Source: an uncultured bacterium (GTDB lineage Bacteria > Planctomycetota > Phycisphaerae > Phycisphaerales > SM1A02). From it: 47,457 nucleotides of DNA. Positions within the stretch are counted from its first letter, which is position 1; every line of letters starts with the position of its first letter. Below, piece after piece: positions 33,073-40,598 of this stretch. Under the pieces are notes generated by a model. It searched no databases, was not told the origin of the DNA, and saw only the letters and a program-made list of their open reading frames with translations. Location: positions 1 through 47,457 of the forward strand of contig CAIUGT010000066.1 of assembly GCA_903898755.1 (NCBI GenBank), written 5' to 3'. The position numbers were made by a program, and so were the translations under genes.

Positions 33073-33600
33073 TCACGCGGTTGGTTGAATAGCTACTTTC
33101 GCGGGGCGCAGAACGGTATCTCCAATGCGATATCCATTTTGCAATTTCATACTGATGGCGCCGGCGTCAATGCCATCAACGGCTTTTTGCATGACGGCTT
33201 CGTGCTTGCCGGGTTCAAACGCGTCGCCAAGGTTGGGTTCAATTTGTTCAACGCCCACGCGCGCCAGTGATTTCCAAAGTTCACTTTGCAACAATTGCAA
33301 ACCTTCGGCCGCTTGCTCCGCGGTCAATCCTTTTTGCGACAGCGCCAACTCAAATTGATCAAGCACGGGAATCACGCCGCGTGCAACGCCCATGATGCCT
33401 TGCGTGCGCGCTCGCGCTTCATTCTCCACGCCGCGGCGCGCAGTGTTCTGCAAGTCGGCAACGGCGCGCAATCTGGAATCTTTCAACTCCGTGATCTCGC
33501 GCTCAAGTTTGGCGATCAAGTCCTCAAGCGTGAGCGCGCCCTCGGACATTTCGTCGTTGGTCACGGGGTCGCTTGTGTTGTTGTTTCGTTCGTTGGTCAT
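33073..33600 (-). CDS. grpE: nucleotide exchange factor GrpE
   Basis: A 175-residue GrpE that releases ADP from DnaK. An acidic N-terminus leads into a long helix (L-E-D-L-I-A-K-L-E-R-E-I), and the family's R-R-G-V-E-N-E, V-L-D-Q-F-E-L-A-L, F-E-P-G-K-H-E-A-V and G-Y-R-I-G-D-T-V-L-R-P-A segments are all present. The start is ATG at 33600, with AAGGA just upstream. It follows dnaJ by 18 nt. The dnaK gene is not in this window. Confidence 0.96.
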   Translation of the reverse strand: MTNERNNNTSDPVTNDEMSEGALTLEDLIAKLEREITELKDSRLRAVADLQNTARRGVENEARARTQGIMGVARGVIPVLDQFELALSQKGLTAEQAAEGLQLLQSELWKSLARVGVEQIEPNLGDAFEPGKHEAVMQKAVDGIDAGAISMKLQNGYRIGDTVLRPAKVAIQPTA

Positions 33601-33618
33601 GTTTCCTTCTTTCCTAAA

Positions 33619-34782
33619 TCAGCCGCCAGTGATTGAATCTTTCAGATCCTTCATTTTGTCCCAAAAGCCGCTCTTTGAAGCGCCTTTTCGTGGCTCGATC
33701 TTTTCCGTCTTGGCAAATTCTTCAAGCAATTGTCGCTGGCGATCCGTGAGTTTGTGCGGCACTTGCAAAAGCAATACCGCCACCAAGTCGCCACGTTTTT
33801 TGGATCGCAAATTTGGAACGCCGCGGCTTTCAACGCGCACCGTGTCGCCTTGTTGTGAACCGTTTGGAATCTCAATTGAAACTGGTCCGTCAATGGATTT
33901 CACTTCCACCACGCCGCCAAGGGCCGCCCGTGAGAAACCAATTGTGAGCGCCATGACCAAGTCGTCGCCGTCGCGCTCGAAATCTTTGTGCTCCTTCACG
34001 CGCACCACGGCGTGCAAGTCGCCGCGCACGCCGCTGCCGTCCATGCTCAGTTCACGTCGCGGTGGTTCGCCTTCGCCAGCCACACGAATAACTTGTCCGT
34101 CTGCAATTCCAGCGGGCACTTTCACGCGCAATCGTTTGTTGGTTCGCATGCGTCCCGCGCCGCGGCACGCCGTACATTTGTCAATGACAATTTTTCCAGC
34201 GCCTTGGCAATTGGGGCATGTTGTGACCATGCGAAACATTCCGCCAAGTCCGGATTGCTGCACTTGTCCGCGGCCTTGGCAAGTTGGGCACGACACCGGC
34301 GATGATCCAGGTCGCGCGCCGCTGCCTGAGCACGCGGTGCATACATCTTGGCGCGTGAATTCCACGTCGCGGTCGCAACCATCAAGAACTTCGCTTAATT
34401 CAAGCTCAATTTCGGTTTCCAAGTCATAGCCACGCGCCGCGCCGCGTTGACGAGCGCCGCCACCACCACCACCACCCGAGCCGCCAAAAATATCGTTGAA
34501 CATGGAGAAAATATCCTCCACATGCATGGAGCGAAAATCATGGTGGGGATTTCCGCGCAGACCCGCGTGGCCATGTCGGTCATACAACTGGCGCTTCTCG
34601 CTGTCGCACAAAACTTCATAGGCCTCAGCGCACGCTTTGAATTCCGTTTCCGCCGCGGCGTCGCCGGGATTGCGGTCGGGGTGGTACTTCATCGCTTGAC
34701 GGCGATAGGCGCGCTTGATGTCTTCGGTGGAAGCATCTTTTGCGATTCCCAATAGTTCGTAATAGTCGCGTGGTTGCGCCAC
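33619..34782 (-). CDS. dnaJ: chaperone DnaJ
   Basis: A 387-residue type I Hsp40. The J domain (1-70) has the H-P-D tripeptide in K-Y-H-P-D-R-N-P-G, which stimulates DnaK. A Gly-rich linker follows, with a run of Gly near residues 97-104. The cysteine-rich domain has four C-x2-C-x-G-x-G repeats (C-T-A-C-S-G-S-G, C-P-T-C-Q-G-R-G, C-P-N-C-Q-G-A-G, C-T-A-C-R-G-A-G). The C-terminal substrate-binding domain is complete. The start is GTG at 34782. An intrinsic terminator separates it from groEL1 upstream, so it may have its own promoter. Confidence 0.97.
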   Translation of the reverse strand: MAQPRDYYELLGIAKDASTEDIKRAYRRQAMKYHPDRNPGDAAAETEFKACAEAYEVLCDSEKRQLYDRHGHAGLRGNPHHDFRSMHVEDIFSMFNDIFGGSGGGGGGGARQRGAARGYDLETEIELELSEVLDGCDRDVEFTRQDVCTACSGSGARPGSSPVSCPTCQGRGQVQQSGLGGMFRMVTTCPNCQGAGKIVIDKCTACRGAGRMRTNKRLRVKVPAGIADGQVIRVAGEGEPPRRELSMDGSGVRGDLHAVVRVKEHKDFERDGDDLVMALTIGFSRAALGGVVEVKSIDGPVSIEIPNGSQQGDTVRVESRGVPNLRSKKRGDLVAVLLLQVPHKLTDRQRQLLEEFAKTEKIEPRKGASKSGFWDKMKDLKDSITGG

Positions 34783-34801
34783 TGTGGCTCCGCTGTTGTT
34801 A

Positions 34802-34847
34802 AGAAAGAAAAAGGGACCGAGCCGGTTTTAATTGCCGACTCGGTCCC
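34802..34847 (-). terminator. intrinsic terminator between groEL1 and dnaJ
   Basis: Read on the minus strand: a 12-bp stem with one mismatch (outer arms 34813-34821 and 34839-34847, inner 34823-34825 and 34835-34837), a 9-nt loop, then TTTTTCTTTCT (34802-34812). It ends the groEL2-groES-groEL1 unit about 60 nt after the groEL1 stop. Confidence 0.85.
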
Positions 34848-34905
34848 TGGGTCAAGACCGAATCAAATCCATTTGCATTTTGCAAACTGCATCACGCATG
34901 GATTA

Positions 34906-36519
34906 TTAGTGAATGCTGTCCTCAACAGGATCAGCGTCGTCCTTCAAGTCCGTCACCAACACATCGGTGGTGAGCATCAACCCAGCAATGCTTGCCGCAT
35001 TTTGCAAAGCGGTTCGCGTCACCAGAACGGGATCAATAATTCCCGCCTTCACCAAATCTTGGTACTCGCCAATGCCCGCGTTGTAGCCGTAGCCACCCTT
35101 GCCTTCAAGAATGTTCTCAACGGTGACATCACCATCTACGCCCGAATTCTGGGCGATTTGCCAGCAAGGCATGCGCATGGCGCTGATGACAATGTCAAAG
35201 CCAAACTTCTCGTCGCCTTCGGCCTTGCCGCGCGCCTTGGTCACGGCATCAATGGCGCGCAGATACGCCACGCCGCCGCCAGGAACATAACCTTCCTTGG
35301 CCGCCGCGCGTGTCGCGTGAATGGCGTCATCCACACGATCCTTGGTTTCCTTCAGCGCAATTTCAGTTGAGCCGCCAACATTGATCACCGCCACGCCGCT
35401 GGTGAGCTTTGCGTAACGCTCCATCAATTTCTCGCGGTCGTACTCGCTGGTGCTCTTGTCATGCATGGACTTGATTTGCTCAGCGCGCGCGGTGACATCG
35501 CTCTTCTTGCCGGCGCCTTGAACAATCACTGTTTCTTCCTTGCTAATCACAACGCGCTTGGCGGTGCCAAGCTCGCTCAGCGCGACATCTTCCAAGTTGC
35601 GACCAAGATCTTCGGCGATAAATGTTCCACCGGTCAGCGTGGCGATATCGCCAAGCATGGCCTTGCGGCGATCACCAAAACCAGGAGCCTTCACTGCGCA
35701 CACTTGCAACACGCCACGCAAGCGATTGACCACAAGAGCGGCGAGCGCCTCGTTCTCAACTTCTTCAGCGATGATGAGCAGGGGCTTGCCGGACTGCGCG
35801 ATCTTGTTCAAAAGCGGCAGCAAATCAGCCAAATTTGAGATCTTTTTCTCGTGGATCAGAATTTGTGGATTCTCAAGAACGCACTCGGCCTTCTTTGGAT
35901 CCGTCATGAAGTATGGCGACAGGTAGCCCTTGTCAAAGCTCATACCCTCGACATATTCAAGAGTGGTGTCGGCGGTCTTGCCTTCTTCAACTTCGACAAC
36001 GCCATCGGCGCCGACTCGGTCAATGGCTTCTGCGATCAACTTGCCAAGGTGCGCGTCATGGTTGGCGCTCACGGTTGCAATTTTCTCAAGATCGGCGCGA
36101 CCCTTGCACTTCTGCGCCATCTCCATCAGCGCGTTGCTGGCGGCGGTGGCGGCAAGGTTAATTCCGCGTTGCAAAGCGACGGCATTGACCGCGCCTGCGA
36201 CAAACTTCAAGCCACCATTAAAGATGGCGGCCGCAAGAACCGTGGCGGCGGTGGTGCCATCACCAGCGACGTCGGCGGTTTTCTTTGCCACTTGATGCAC
36301 AAGTTTGGCGCCCATGTTCTCGAAAGGACATGGCAATTCAACTTCCTTGGCAACGCTGACGCCGTCTTTGGTCACGCTTGGATTGCCGAATGATTTTTGC
36401 ACGATCACATTGCGGCCAGTTGGGCCCATGGTCACCGCAACCGCGCGCGCGATTTGATCCACGCCACGCTTCAACTCCGCGTGCGCCAAAGCCTTGAATT
36501 TCATTTGTTTATTGCTCAT
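34906..36519 (-). CDS. groEL: chaperonin GroEL, divergent second copy
   Basis: A 537-residue Hsp60. The equatorial ATP site has V-T-K-D-G-V-S-V and [11 protein letters not shown], and the second catalytic Asp is in [11 protein letters not shown]. The apical domain includes [14 protein letters not shown]. The C-terminus ends acidic, with no Gly-Gly-Met repeats. It differs clearly from the copy at 36885-38513 across the apical domain, so the two may serve different client sets. It has an AAAGGA ribosome site before ATG 36519 and lies 24 nt after groES. Confidence 0.96.
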   Translation of the reverse strand: MSNKQMKFKALAHAELKRGVDQIARAVAVTMGPTGRNVIVQKSFGNPSVTKDGVSVAKEVELPCPFENMGAKLVHQVAKKTADVAGDGTTAATVLAAAIFNGGLKFVAGAVNAVALQRGINLAATAASNALMEMAQKCKGRADLEKIATVSANHDAHLGKLIAEAIDRVGADGVVEVEEGKTADTTLEYVEGMSFDKGYLSPYFMTDPKKAECVLENPQILIHEKKISNLADLLPLLNKIAQSGKPLLIIAEEVENEALAALVVNRLRGVLQVCAVKAPGFGDRRKAMLGDIATLTGGTFIAEDLGRNLEDVALSELGTAKRVVISKEETVIVQGAGKKSDVTARAEQIKSMHDKSTSEYDREKLMERYAKLTSGVAVINVGGSTEIALKETKDRVDDAIHATRAAAKEGYVPGGGVAYLRAIDAVTKARGKAEGDEKFGFDIVISAMRMPCWQIAQNSGVDGDVTVENILEGKGGYGYNAGIGEYQDLVKAGIIDPVLVTRTALQNAASIAGLMLTTDVLVTDLKDDADPVEDSIH

Positions 36520-36543
36520 TTTTGTTTCCTTTGATTGTGCGAT

Positions 36544-36837
36544 TTAGCCTTCAATGATTCCCAGAAGTTCACTCTCACGAACAATGAGGTGCTTGGTGTT
36601 TTTAATTTCAATCTCGGTGCCGGAATATTTTCCGTACACAACGGTGTCACCCTTTTTCACAAGCGGTGTTTGGCGAGTGCCATTGTCGAGCAACTTGCCT
36701 GGACCAGTGGCGACCACTTTGCCCTGCATTGGCTTTTCCTTGGCGCTCTCTGGAAGAAAAAGTCCGGATGCGGTTTTGGTTTCAGCGTCGAGTGGTTTAA
36801 CAAGAATGCGATCTTCGAGAGGACGAATGTTTGACAT
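36544..36837 (-). CDS. groES: co-chaperonin GroES
   Basis: A 97-residue Hsp10 with R-P-L-E-D-R-I-L-V-K-P at the N-terminus, a mobile loop (residues ~17-32, T-A-S-G-L-F-L-P) that docks on GroEL, and the K-K-G-D-T-V-V-Y-G-K-Y-S-G segment. The single groES lies between two groEL genes on the same strand, so both chaperonins probably share it. The start is ATG at 36837 with GGAG about 9 nt upstream. Confidence 0.97.
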   Translation of the reverse strand: MSNIRPLEDRILVKPLDAETKTASGLFLPESAKEKPMQGKVVATGPGKLLDNGTRQTPLVKKGDTVVYGKYSGTEIEIKNTKHLIVRESELLGIIEG

Positions 36838-36884
36838 GGTGTTTTCTCCGTAAAAGTTTTTGAAGGTTGGATGAATGAAAAAAT

Positions 36885-38513
36885 TTAGTGCGCGTGTGAA
36901 TGATCATGGGCCGCTGGCGCGTCCTTGGCTTTTGGAGCCTCGGTGATGACGCAGTCAGCGCTCAATAGAAGACCAGCCACGCTGGCCGCATTTTGCAAAG
37001 CGGAACGATCAACCTTGGCTGGCGTGATCACGCCTTCCTTGATCAAGTCGCCGTAGGTGCGAGTGAGGGCGTTGAAGCCGTGGTTGCCGGTCATGGCCGC
37101 AACCTTGGACACAACAACGGTGCCCTTTTCGCCCGCATTTTCAGCGATAACGCGCAGTGGAACAGCAAGCGCTTCGGCGATCACATCAAAGCCAAAGGCC
37201 TCGTCGCCTTCAACAGTGGCGCGCGCTTTTTTCACGGCGGCAATGCTGCGCACAAAACTCACGCCACCACCAGCGACCACGCCCTCGGCCACGGCCGCTC
37301 GCGTCGCATGAAGCGCGTCTTCAACGCGGCTCTTCTTTTCTTTCAGTTCCGTTTCGCTGCTTGCGCCAATTTTAATTTGCGCAACGCCGCCGGCGAGTTT
37401 GGCCAAACGCTCTTGCAACTTCTCACGGTCGTAGTCACTATCAGTCTTGTCCATCTCGCCGCGAATTTGCTCGCAACGATCCTTGATGGCCTTGGTGCTG
37501 CCGGCGCCTTCAACAATCGTCGTGTTGTCGGCGTCAACAGTGATCTTCTTGACTTGACCAAGTTGCGCAATGGTGATCTTGTCCAAATCAATTCCAAGAT
37601 CCTTCATGATGGCTTGACCACCAGTCAGAATGGCGAGATCTTCAAGCATGGCCTTGCGGCGATCGCCGTAACCAGGCGCCTTGACCGCGCACACATTCAA
37701 CACGCCGCGCATCTTATTAATGACAAGCGTGCTCAGCGCTTCGCCAGAAACATCCTCCGCGATAATCAGCAATGGCTTCTTCACATCCATCACTTTCTCA
37801 AGGAAAGGCACGAGTTTTGTGATGGAATCAATTTTGTCTTCGAAAATCAGAACCAGCGCTTTGCTGAATTCAACGGTCATCTCATCGGTGTCGGTGATGA
37901 AGTTGGCGCTGAGGTAGCCGCGATCAAATTGCATGCCTTCAACAACATCAACGATGGTTTCAAGACCCTTGCCTTCTTCAACGGTGATCACGCCGTCCTT
38001 GCCAACTTTCTCGAAAGCCTTGGCCATCATGGCGCCAACTTCCTCGTCGTTGTTCGCGGAAATACTGGCGACGGCTGCAATGCCACCGTTCACGCTTGCC
38101 ACTGGCTTGGCCAGCGACTCAATGTTCTTTGTCACAACGGCAACGGCTTTGCGAATGCCGCGCACCAAGGCGTTGGCTTCTGCGCCGCTGGCGATAAACT
38201 TCAAGCCGCTGCGGAAAATGGCCTCGGCAAGAACGGTGGCGGTGGTTGTTCCGTCGCCGGCGTCATCGCTGGTCTTGCTTGCGGCTTCCTTCACAAGCTT
38301 CGCGCCCATGTTTTCAGCCTTGTTGGAAAGTTCAATTTCTTCGGCAACACTGACGCCGTCCTTGGTCACGGTTGGTCCGCCCCAACTTTTATCCAACACC
38401 GCGTTGCGTCCGCGTGGACCAAGCGTGCTCTTGACGGCGGCGGCCAGTTTTTCTACGCCAGCCAGAAGTGATTTGCGGGCTTCAATATCGAAGGAGAGTT
38501 GCTTGACGGACAT
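36885..38513 (-). CDS. groEL: chaperonin GroEL, first copy with His-rich tail
   Basis: A 542-residue Hsp60, first gene of the cluster. [21 protein letters not shown] and R-V-E-D-A-L-H-A-T-R-A-A-V give a complete ATPase; the apical [14 protein letters not shown] is kept. The C-terminus is A-A-H-D-H-S-H-A-H, five residues of which are polar His/Asp around a His repeat, instead of Gly-Gly-Met repeats. Metal binding by this tail is possible, as proposed for His-rich mycobacterial GroEL1, but not shown. The start is ATG at 38513 with GGAG upstream. The long upstream region holds repeated elements (38591-38677). Confidence 0.97.
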   Translation of the reverse strand: MSVKQLSFDIEARKSLLAGVEKLAAAVKSTLGPRGRNAVLDKSWGGPTVTKDGVSVAEEIELSNKAENMGAKLVKEAASKTSDDAGDGTTTATVLAEAIFRSGLKFIASGAEANALVRGIRKAVAVVTKNIESLAKPVASVNGGIAAVASISANNDEEVGAMMAKAFEKVGKDGVITVEEGKGLETIVDVVEGMQFDRGYLSANFITDTDEMTVEFSKALVLIFEDKIDSITKLVPFLEKVMDVKKPLLIIAEDVSGEALSTLVINKMRGVLNVCAVKAPGYGDRRKAMLEDLAILTGGQAIMKDLGIDLDKITIAQLGQVKKITVDADNTTIVEGAGSTKAIKDRCEQIRGEMDKTDSDYDREKLQERLAKLAGGVAQIKIGASSETELKEKKSRVEDALHATRAAVAEGVVAGGGVSFVRSIAAVKKARATVEGDEAFGFDVIAEALAVPLRVIAENAGEKGTVVVSKVAAMTGNHGFNALTRTYGDLIKEGVITPAKVDRSALQNAASVAGLLLSADCVITEAPKAKDAPAAHDHSHAH

Positions 38514-38945
38514 TGGATTTTTTCTCCGTGAGAGTGTTGGAAAGTTGGTGAAAGTGTCTTGATGCTCGAAATCCTCAAAATGAGGGAGCCATTCACTAGA
38601 TACAAATGGGATGCCAAAGCACTACAGATAGGTCATTGGCGCACAAATGATAGAGAATATGCACTTAAGTCACTACAAAATATGGCTTTAGGTCTTTAAT
38701 TCGCCCAATTTTCAATCATGTTTGCACTGAAATAAGGCAGAGAAAGCGCATAAATGAATCAGCCAGAAATGTTGAATTGGGTCCATTGCCGCACTTCTTG
38801 AAGGCGGTCTGCCAACCTGACAGCACTTGAACAGGTGCCAGTGGTCTCAGACAGACTTGGACGGTGGCAATTTCAAGTTTCACGCAGCCTTACAGCAAGC
38901 TTTTCGCAATCCTGAATGGCTTTGCGACCGAGCGCAAGGCAGAGA
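38514..38945 (-). promoter_or_regulatory. chaperonin upstream region with direct repeats, no gene
   Basis: This 432-nt stretch has no supportable gene. It should hold the groEL2 promoter. Two similar elements, ATGCCAAAGCACTACA (38611-38626) and TGCACTTAAGTCACTACA (38660-38677), share A-A-G-(T)-CACTACA; a related CACTAGATA lies at 38594-38602. On the minus strand CCCATTTG near 38603-38610 resembles a sigma-32 -10 but lacks a partner -35. No CIRCE (TTAGCACTC-N9-GAGTGCTAA) is present. From about 38700 to 38945 I see nothing notable. Confidence 0.4.
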
Positions 38946-39800
38946 TCACATTTCAAATTTCATCGGCGGCAGCAGCAGGCTTCGAGCGATCCACCAGGCA
39001 TTGGCCACCAAATACGCCAGTCCAAAAATAAGGACTCCGCTTTCAACCACCACCAAACTGTCGGACAAGAGCGCGACCAAATCCCATCCCAATTTGTGAA
39101 GAAGAATGGGTGACGCAAATGCGCCAAGGGCGACCAGCCCCAATGTGTAAATGAGCAAATTTATATTTTGCCGCGCGGCTCCAGCTTCGCGGAACGCTTG
39201 CGAGCGGCGGCCGCACACCATCAACAATCTTCGATAGCTGATCAAGACAATCGCGAACGCGGGAAGTTGCAGGGCGGGGGCTGAGTTTTTAAGACACTCC
39301 ATAATCCATTCTTGCGACTGAAACTGAATTGAGCACACGATGATCGCGATGAGTGTTGCCATCCACAATAACAAGCCACCATTCAGCCATACGCGCCACT
39401 TGCGCATTTCCGCGCGCAGAGAAAATTCGCTTGCAAGTAATCCAAAGTATGCAACACCACATGTCATAGTGATTAGAACACATGAAGCCACCCAGCCAAA
39501 AAAGCGAATTTGTGCCGCAAATCGGCTGGTTTGGCCCGACATGAAATCAATAAACGCAATCATTGGTCCTGCCGATTGCAAAACCGCCGCAAGCATGCAA
39601 GCCAATGGAACAGTAACCAAGAATGCCGCAACACGATGTGGCCGCTGAAGCGCCACCAATGCGCGAATTTGTAAATCTGAATTGCCCGCCAGGGTTGTGG
39701 CAACGGCCAACGCGCATTCGGGACACACATCCAAAAGATCAAGCCCATGCAAATCATATTTGCAACCATCGCAGCGAACATGTGAGGCGAGTTTGGGCAC
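38946..39800 (-). CDS. multi-pass membrane protein with N-terminal zinc ribbon
   Basis: A 284-residue protein. C10-x2-C13 and C26-x2-C29 form a zinc-ribbon-like N-terminus with K-Y-D-L-H-G-L between, a layout frequent in planctomycete membrane proteins. About six hydrophobic helices follow (near residues 57-80, 95-122, 135-160, 170-190, 212-235 and 245-270). Function unknown. The start is GTG at 39800. It is divergent from queC with 27 nt between the two start codons, and its -10 (TATAAC) overlaps the queC -10. Confidence 0.85.
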   Translation of the reverse strand: MPKLASHVRCDGCKYDLHGLDLLDVCPECALAVATTLAGNSDLQIRALVALQRPHRVAAFLVTVPLACMLAAVLQSAGPMIAFIDFMSGQTSRFAAQIRFFGWVASCVLITMTCGVAYFGLLASEFSLRAEMRKWRVWLNGGLLLWMATLIAIIVCSIQFQSQEWIMECLKNSAPALQLPAFAIVLISYRRLLMVCGRRSQAFREAGAARQNINLLIYTLGLVALGAFASPILLHKLGWDLVALLSDSLVVVESGVLIFGLAYLVANAWWIARSLLLPPMKFEM

Positions 39801-39810
39801 GAAGTTGAAA

Positions 39811-39818
39811 GTTATACT
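39811..39818. promoter_or_regulatory. shared bidirectional -10 element, queC / membrane gene
   Basis: GTTATACT holds TATACT for queC (39813-39818, 9 nt before ATG) and, on the other strand, TATAAC for the membrane gene (39811-39816, 10 nt before GTG). The 27-nt gap leaves no room for separate promoters downstream, so both mRNAs would have almost no leader. -35 elements are weak and would lie inside the opposite gene. Confidence 0.5.
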
Positions 39819-39827
39819 TATTTCAGA

Positions 39828-40544
39828 ATGTGCATTGCCACAAATAAATTTTCACAGAACCGCAAAGCCATTGTGCTACTTTCGGGCGGACTTGATAGTG
39901 CGGTCACGCTTGCAGCCTTGCATGCGGACGGATTTCACTGCGCCACGCTGGCCATTGATTACGGCCAGCGCCACCGCGTGGAGTTGGAATTTGCCCAGCG
40001 TGTTTCGCGCTCTTTAGGCGCCATTGATCACCGCCAGGTCACAGTTGATTTGCGCACGCTTGGTGGCAGCGCACTCACTGCGGACATTGCGGTCCCAAAA
40101 GACCGTGACCTTGCGGGCGCGGATATTCCAGTGACCTATGTTCCAGCGCGCAACACTATTTTCCTTTCCGTGGCGCTGGGTTTCGCCGAATCCATGGGCG
40201 CGCGCCACATTGCGTTCGGCGCCAATGCTTTGGATTATTCGGGCTATCCAGATTGTCGGCCGGATTTCATAGAAGCCTTTGAGCGTCTTGCCAATGTGGC
40301 CACGCGCGATGGTGTGCAAGCCGCCGCGGCGGGGCAGAAGTGGTTTCAAGTGCACGCGCCGCTTTTACGCATGACCAAGGCGCAAATTGTGTTGCTTGGA
40401 AAAAAACTTGGCGTGGACTTTGCGCTGACTACCAGTTGCTACGACCCAGGCGTGAATGCAAAGCCGTGTGGGTTGTGCGATTCATGCCGCTTGCGCGCCA
40501 AAGGTTTTTCGGAGGCCGCCGTGATTGATCCACGCGTTGTGTAA
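39828..40544 (+). CDS. queC: 7-cyano-7-deazaguanine synthase
   Basis: A 238-residue QueC, which converts carboxy-deazaguanine to preQ0 for queuosine or related tRNA bases. The ATP pyrophosphatase loop is S19-G-G-L-D-S24, and the zinc site is C204, C214, C217 and C220 in the C-terminal C-x9-C-x2-C-x2-C pattern. The body includes I-D-Y-G-Q-R-H and Y-V-P-A-R-N-T-I-F-L. No queD, queE or queF is in the window. The start is ATG at 39828 with a near-leaderless promoter. It converges on gyrB. Confidence 0.97.
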   Translation: MCIATNKFSQNRKAIVLLSGGLDSAVTLAALHADGFHCATLAIDYGQRHRVELEFAQRVSRSLGAIDHRQVTVDLRTLGGSALTADIAVPKDRDLAGADIPVTYVPARNTIFLSVALGFAESMGARHIAFGANALDYSGYPDCRPDFIEAFERLANVATRDGVQAAAAGQKWFQVHAPLLRMTKAQIVLLGKKLGVDFALTTSCYDPGVNAKPCGLCDSCRLRAKGFSEAAVIDPRVV

Positions 40545-40598
40545 GGTTTGTCCACTTGTAGCAGGCGAATAATTGCGCTTGCCAAAAGATCCGCGCTT

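Noticed and set aside
33392-34429. 345-codon plus-strand open frame
   Set aside because: Antisense to dnaJ and grpE; Ser/Arg/Pro-rich shadow.
36993-38471. 492-codon plus-strand open frame
   Set aside because: Lies wholly antisense to groEL and has a His/Asn/Gly-biased composition typical of an antisense shadow.
38514-38760. CIRCE element upstream of groEL
   Set aside because: Searched for TTAGCACTC-N9-GAGTGCTAA and close forms; only unrelated CACTACA repeats are present.
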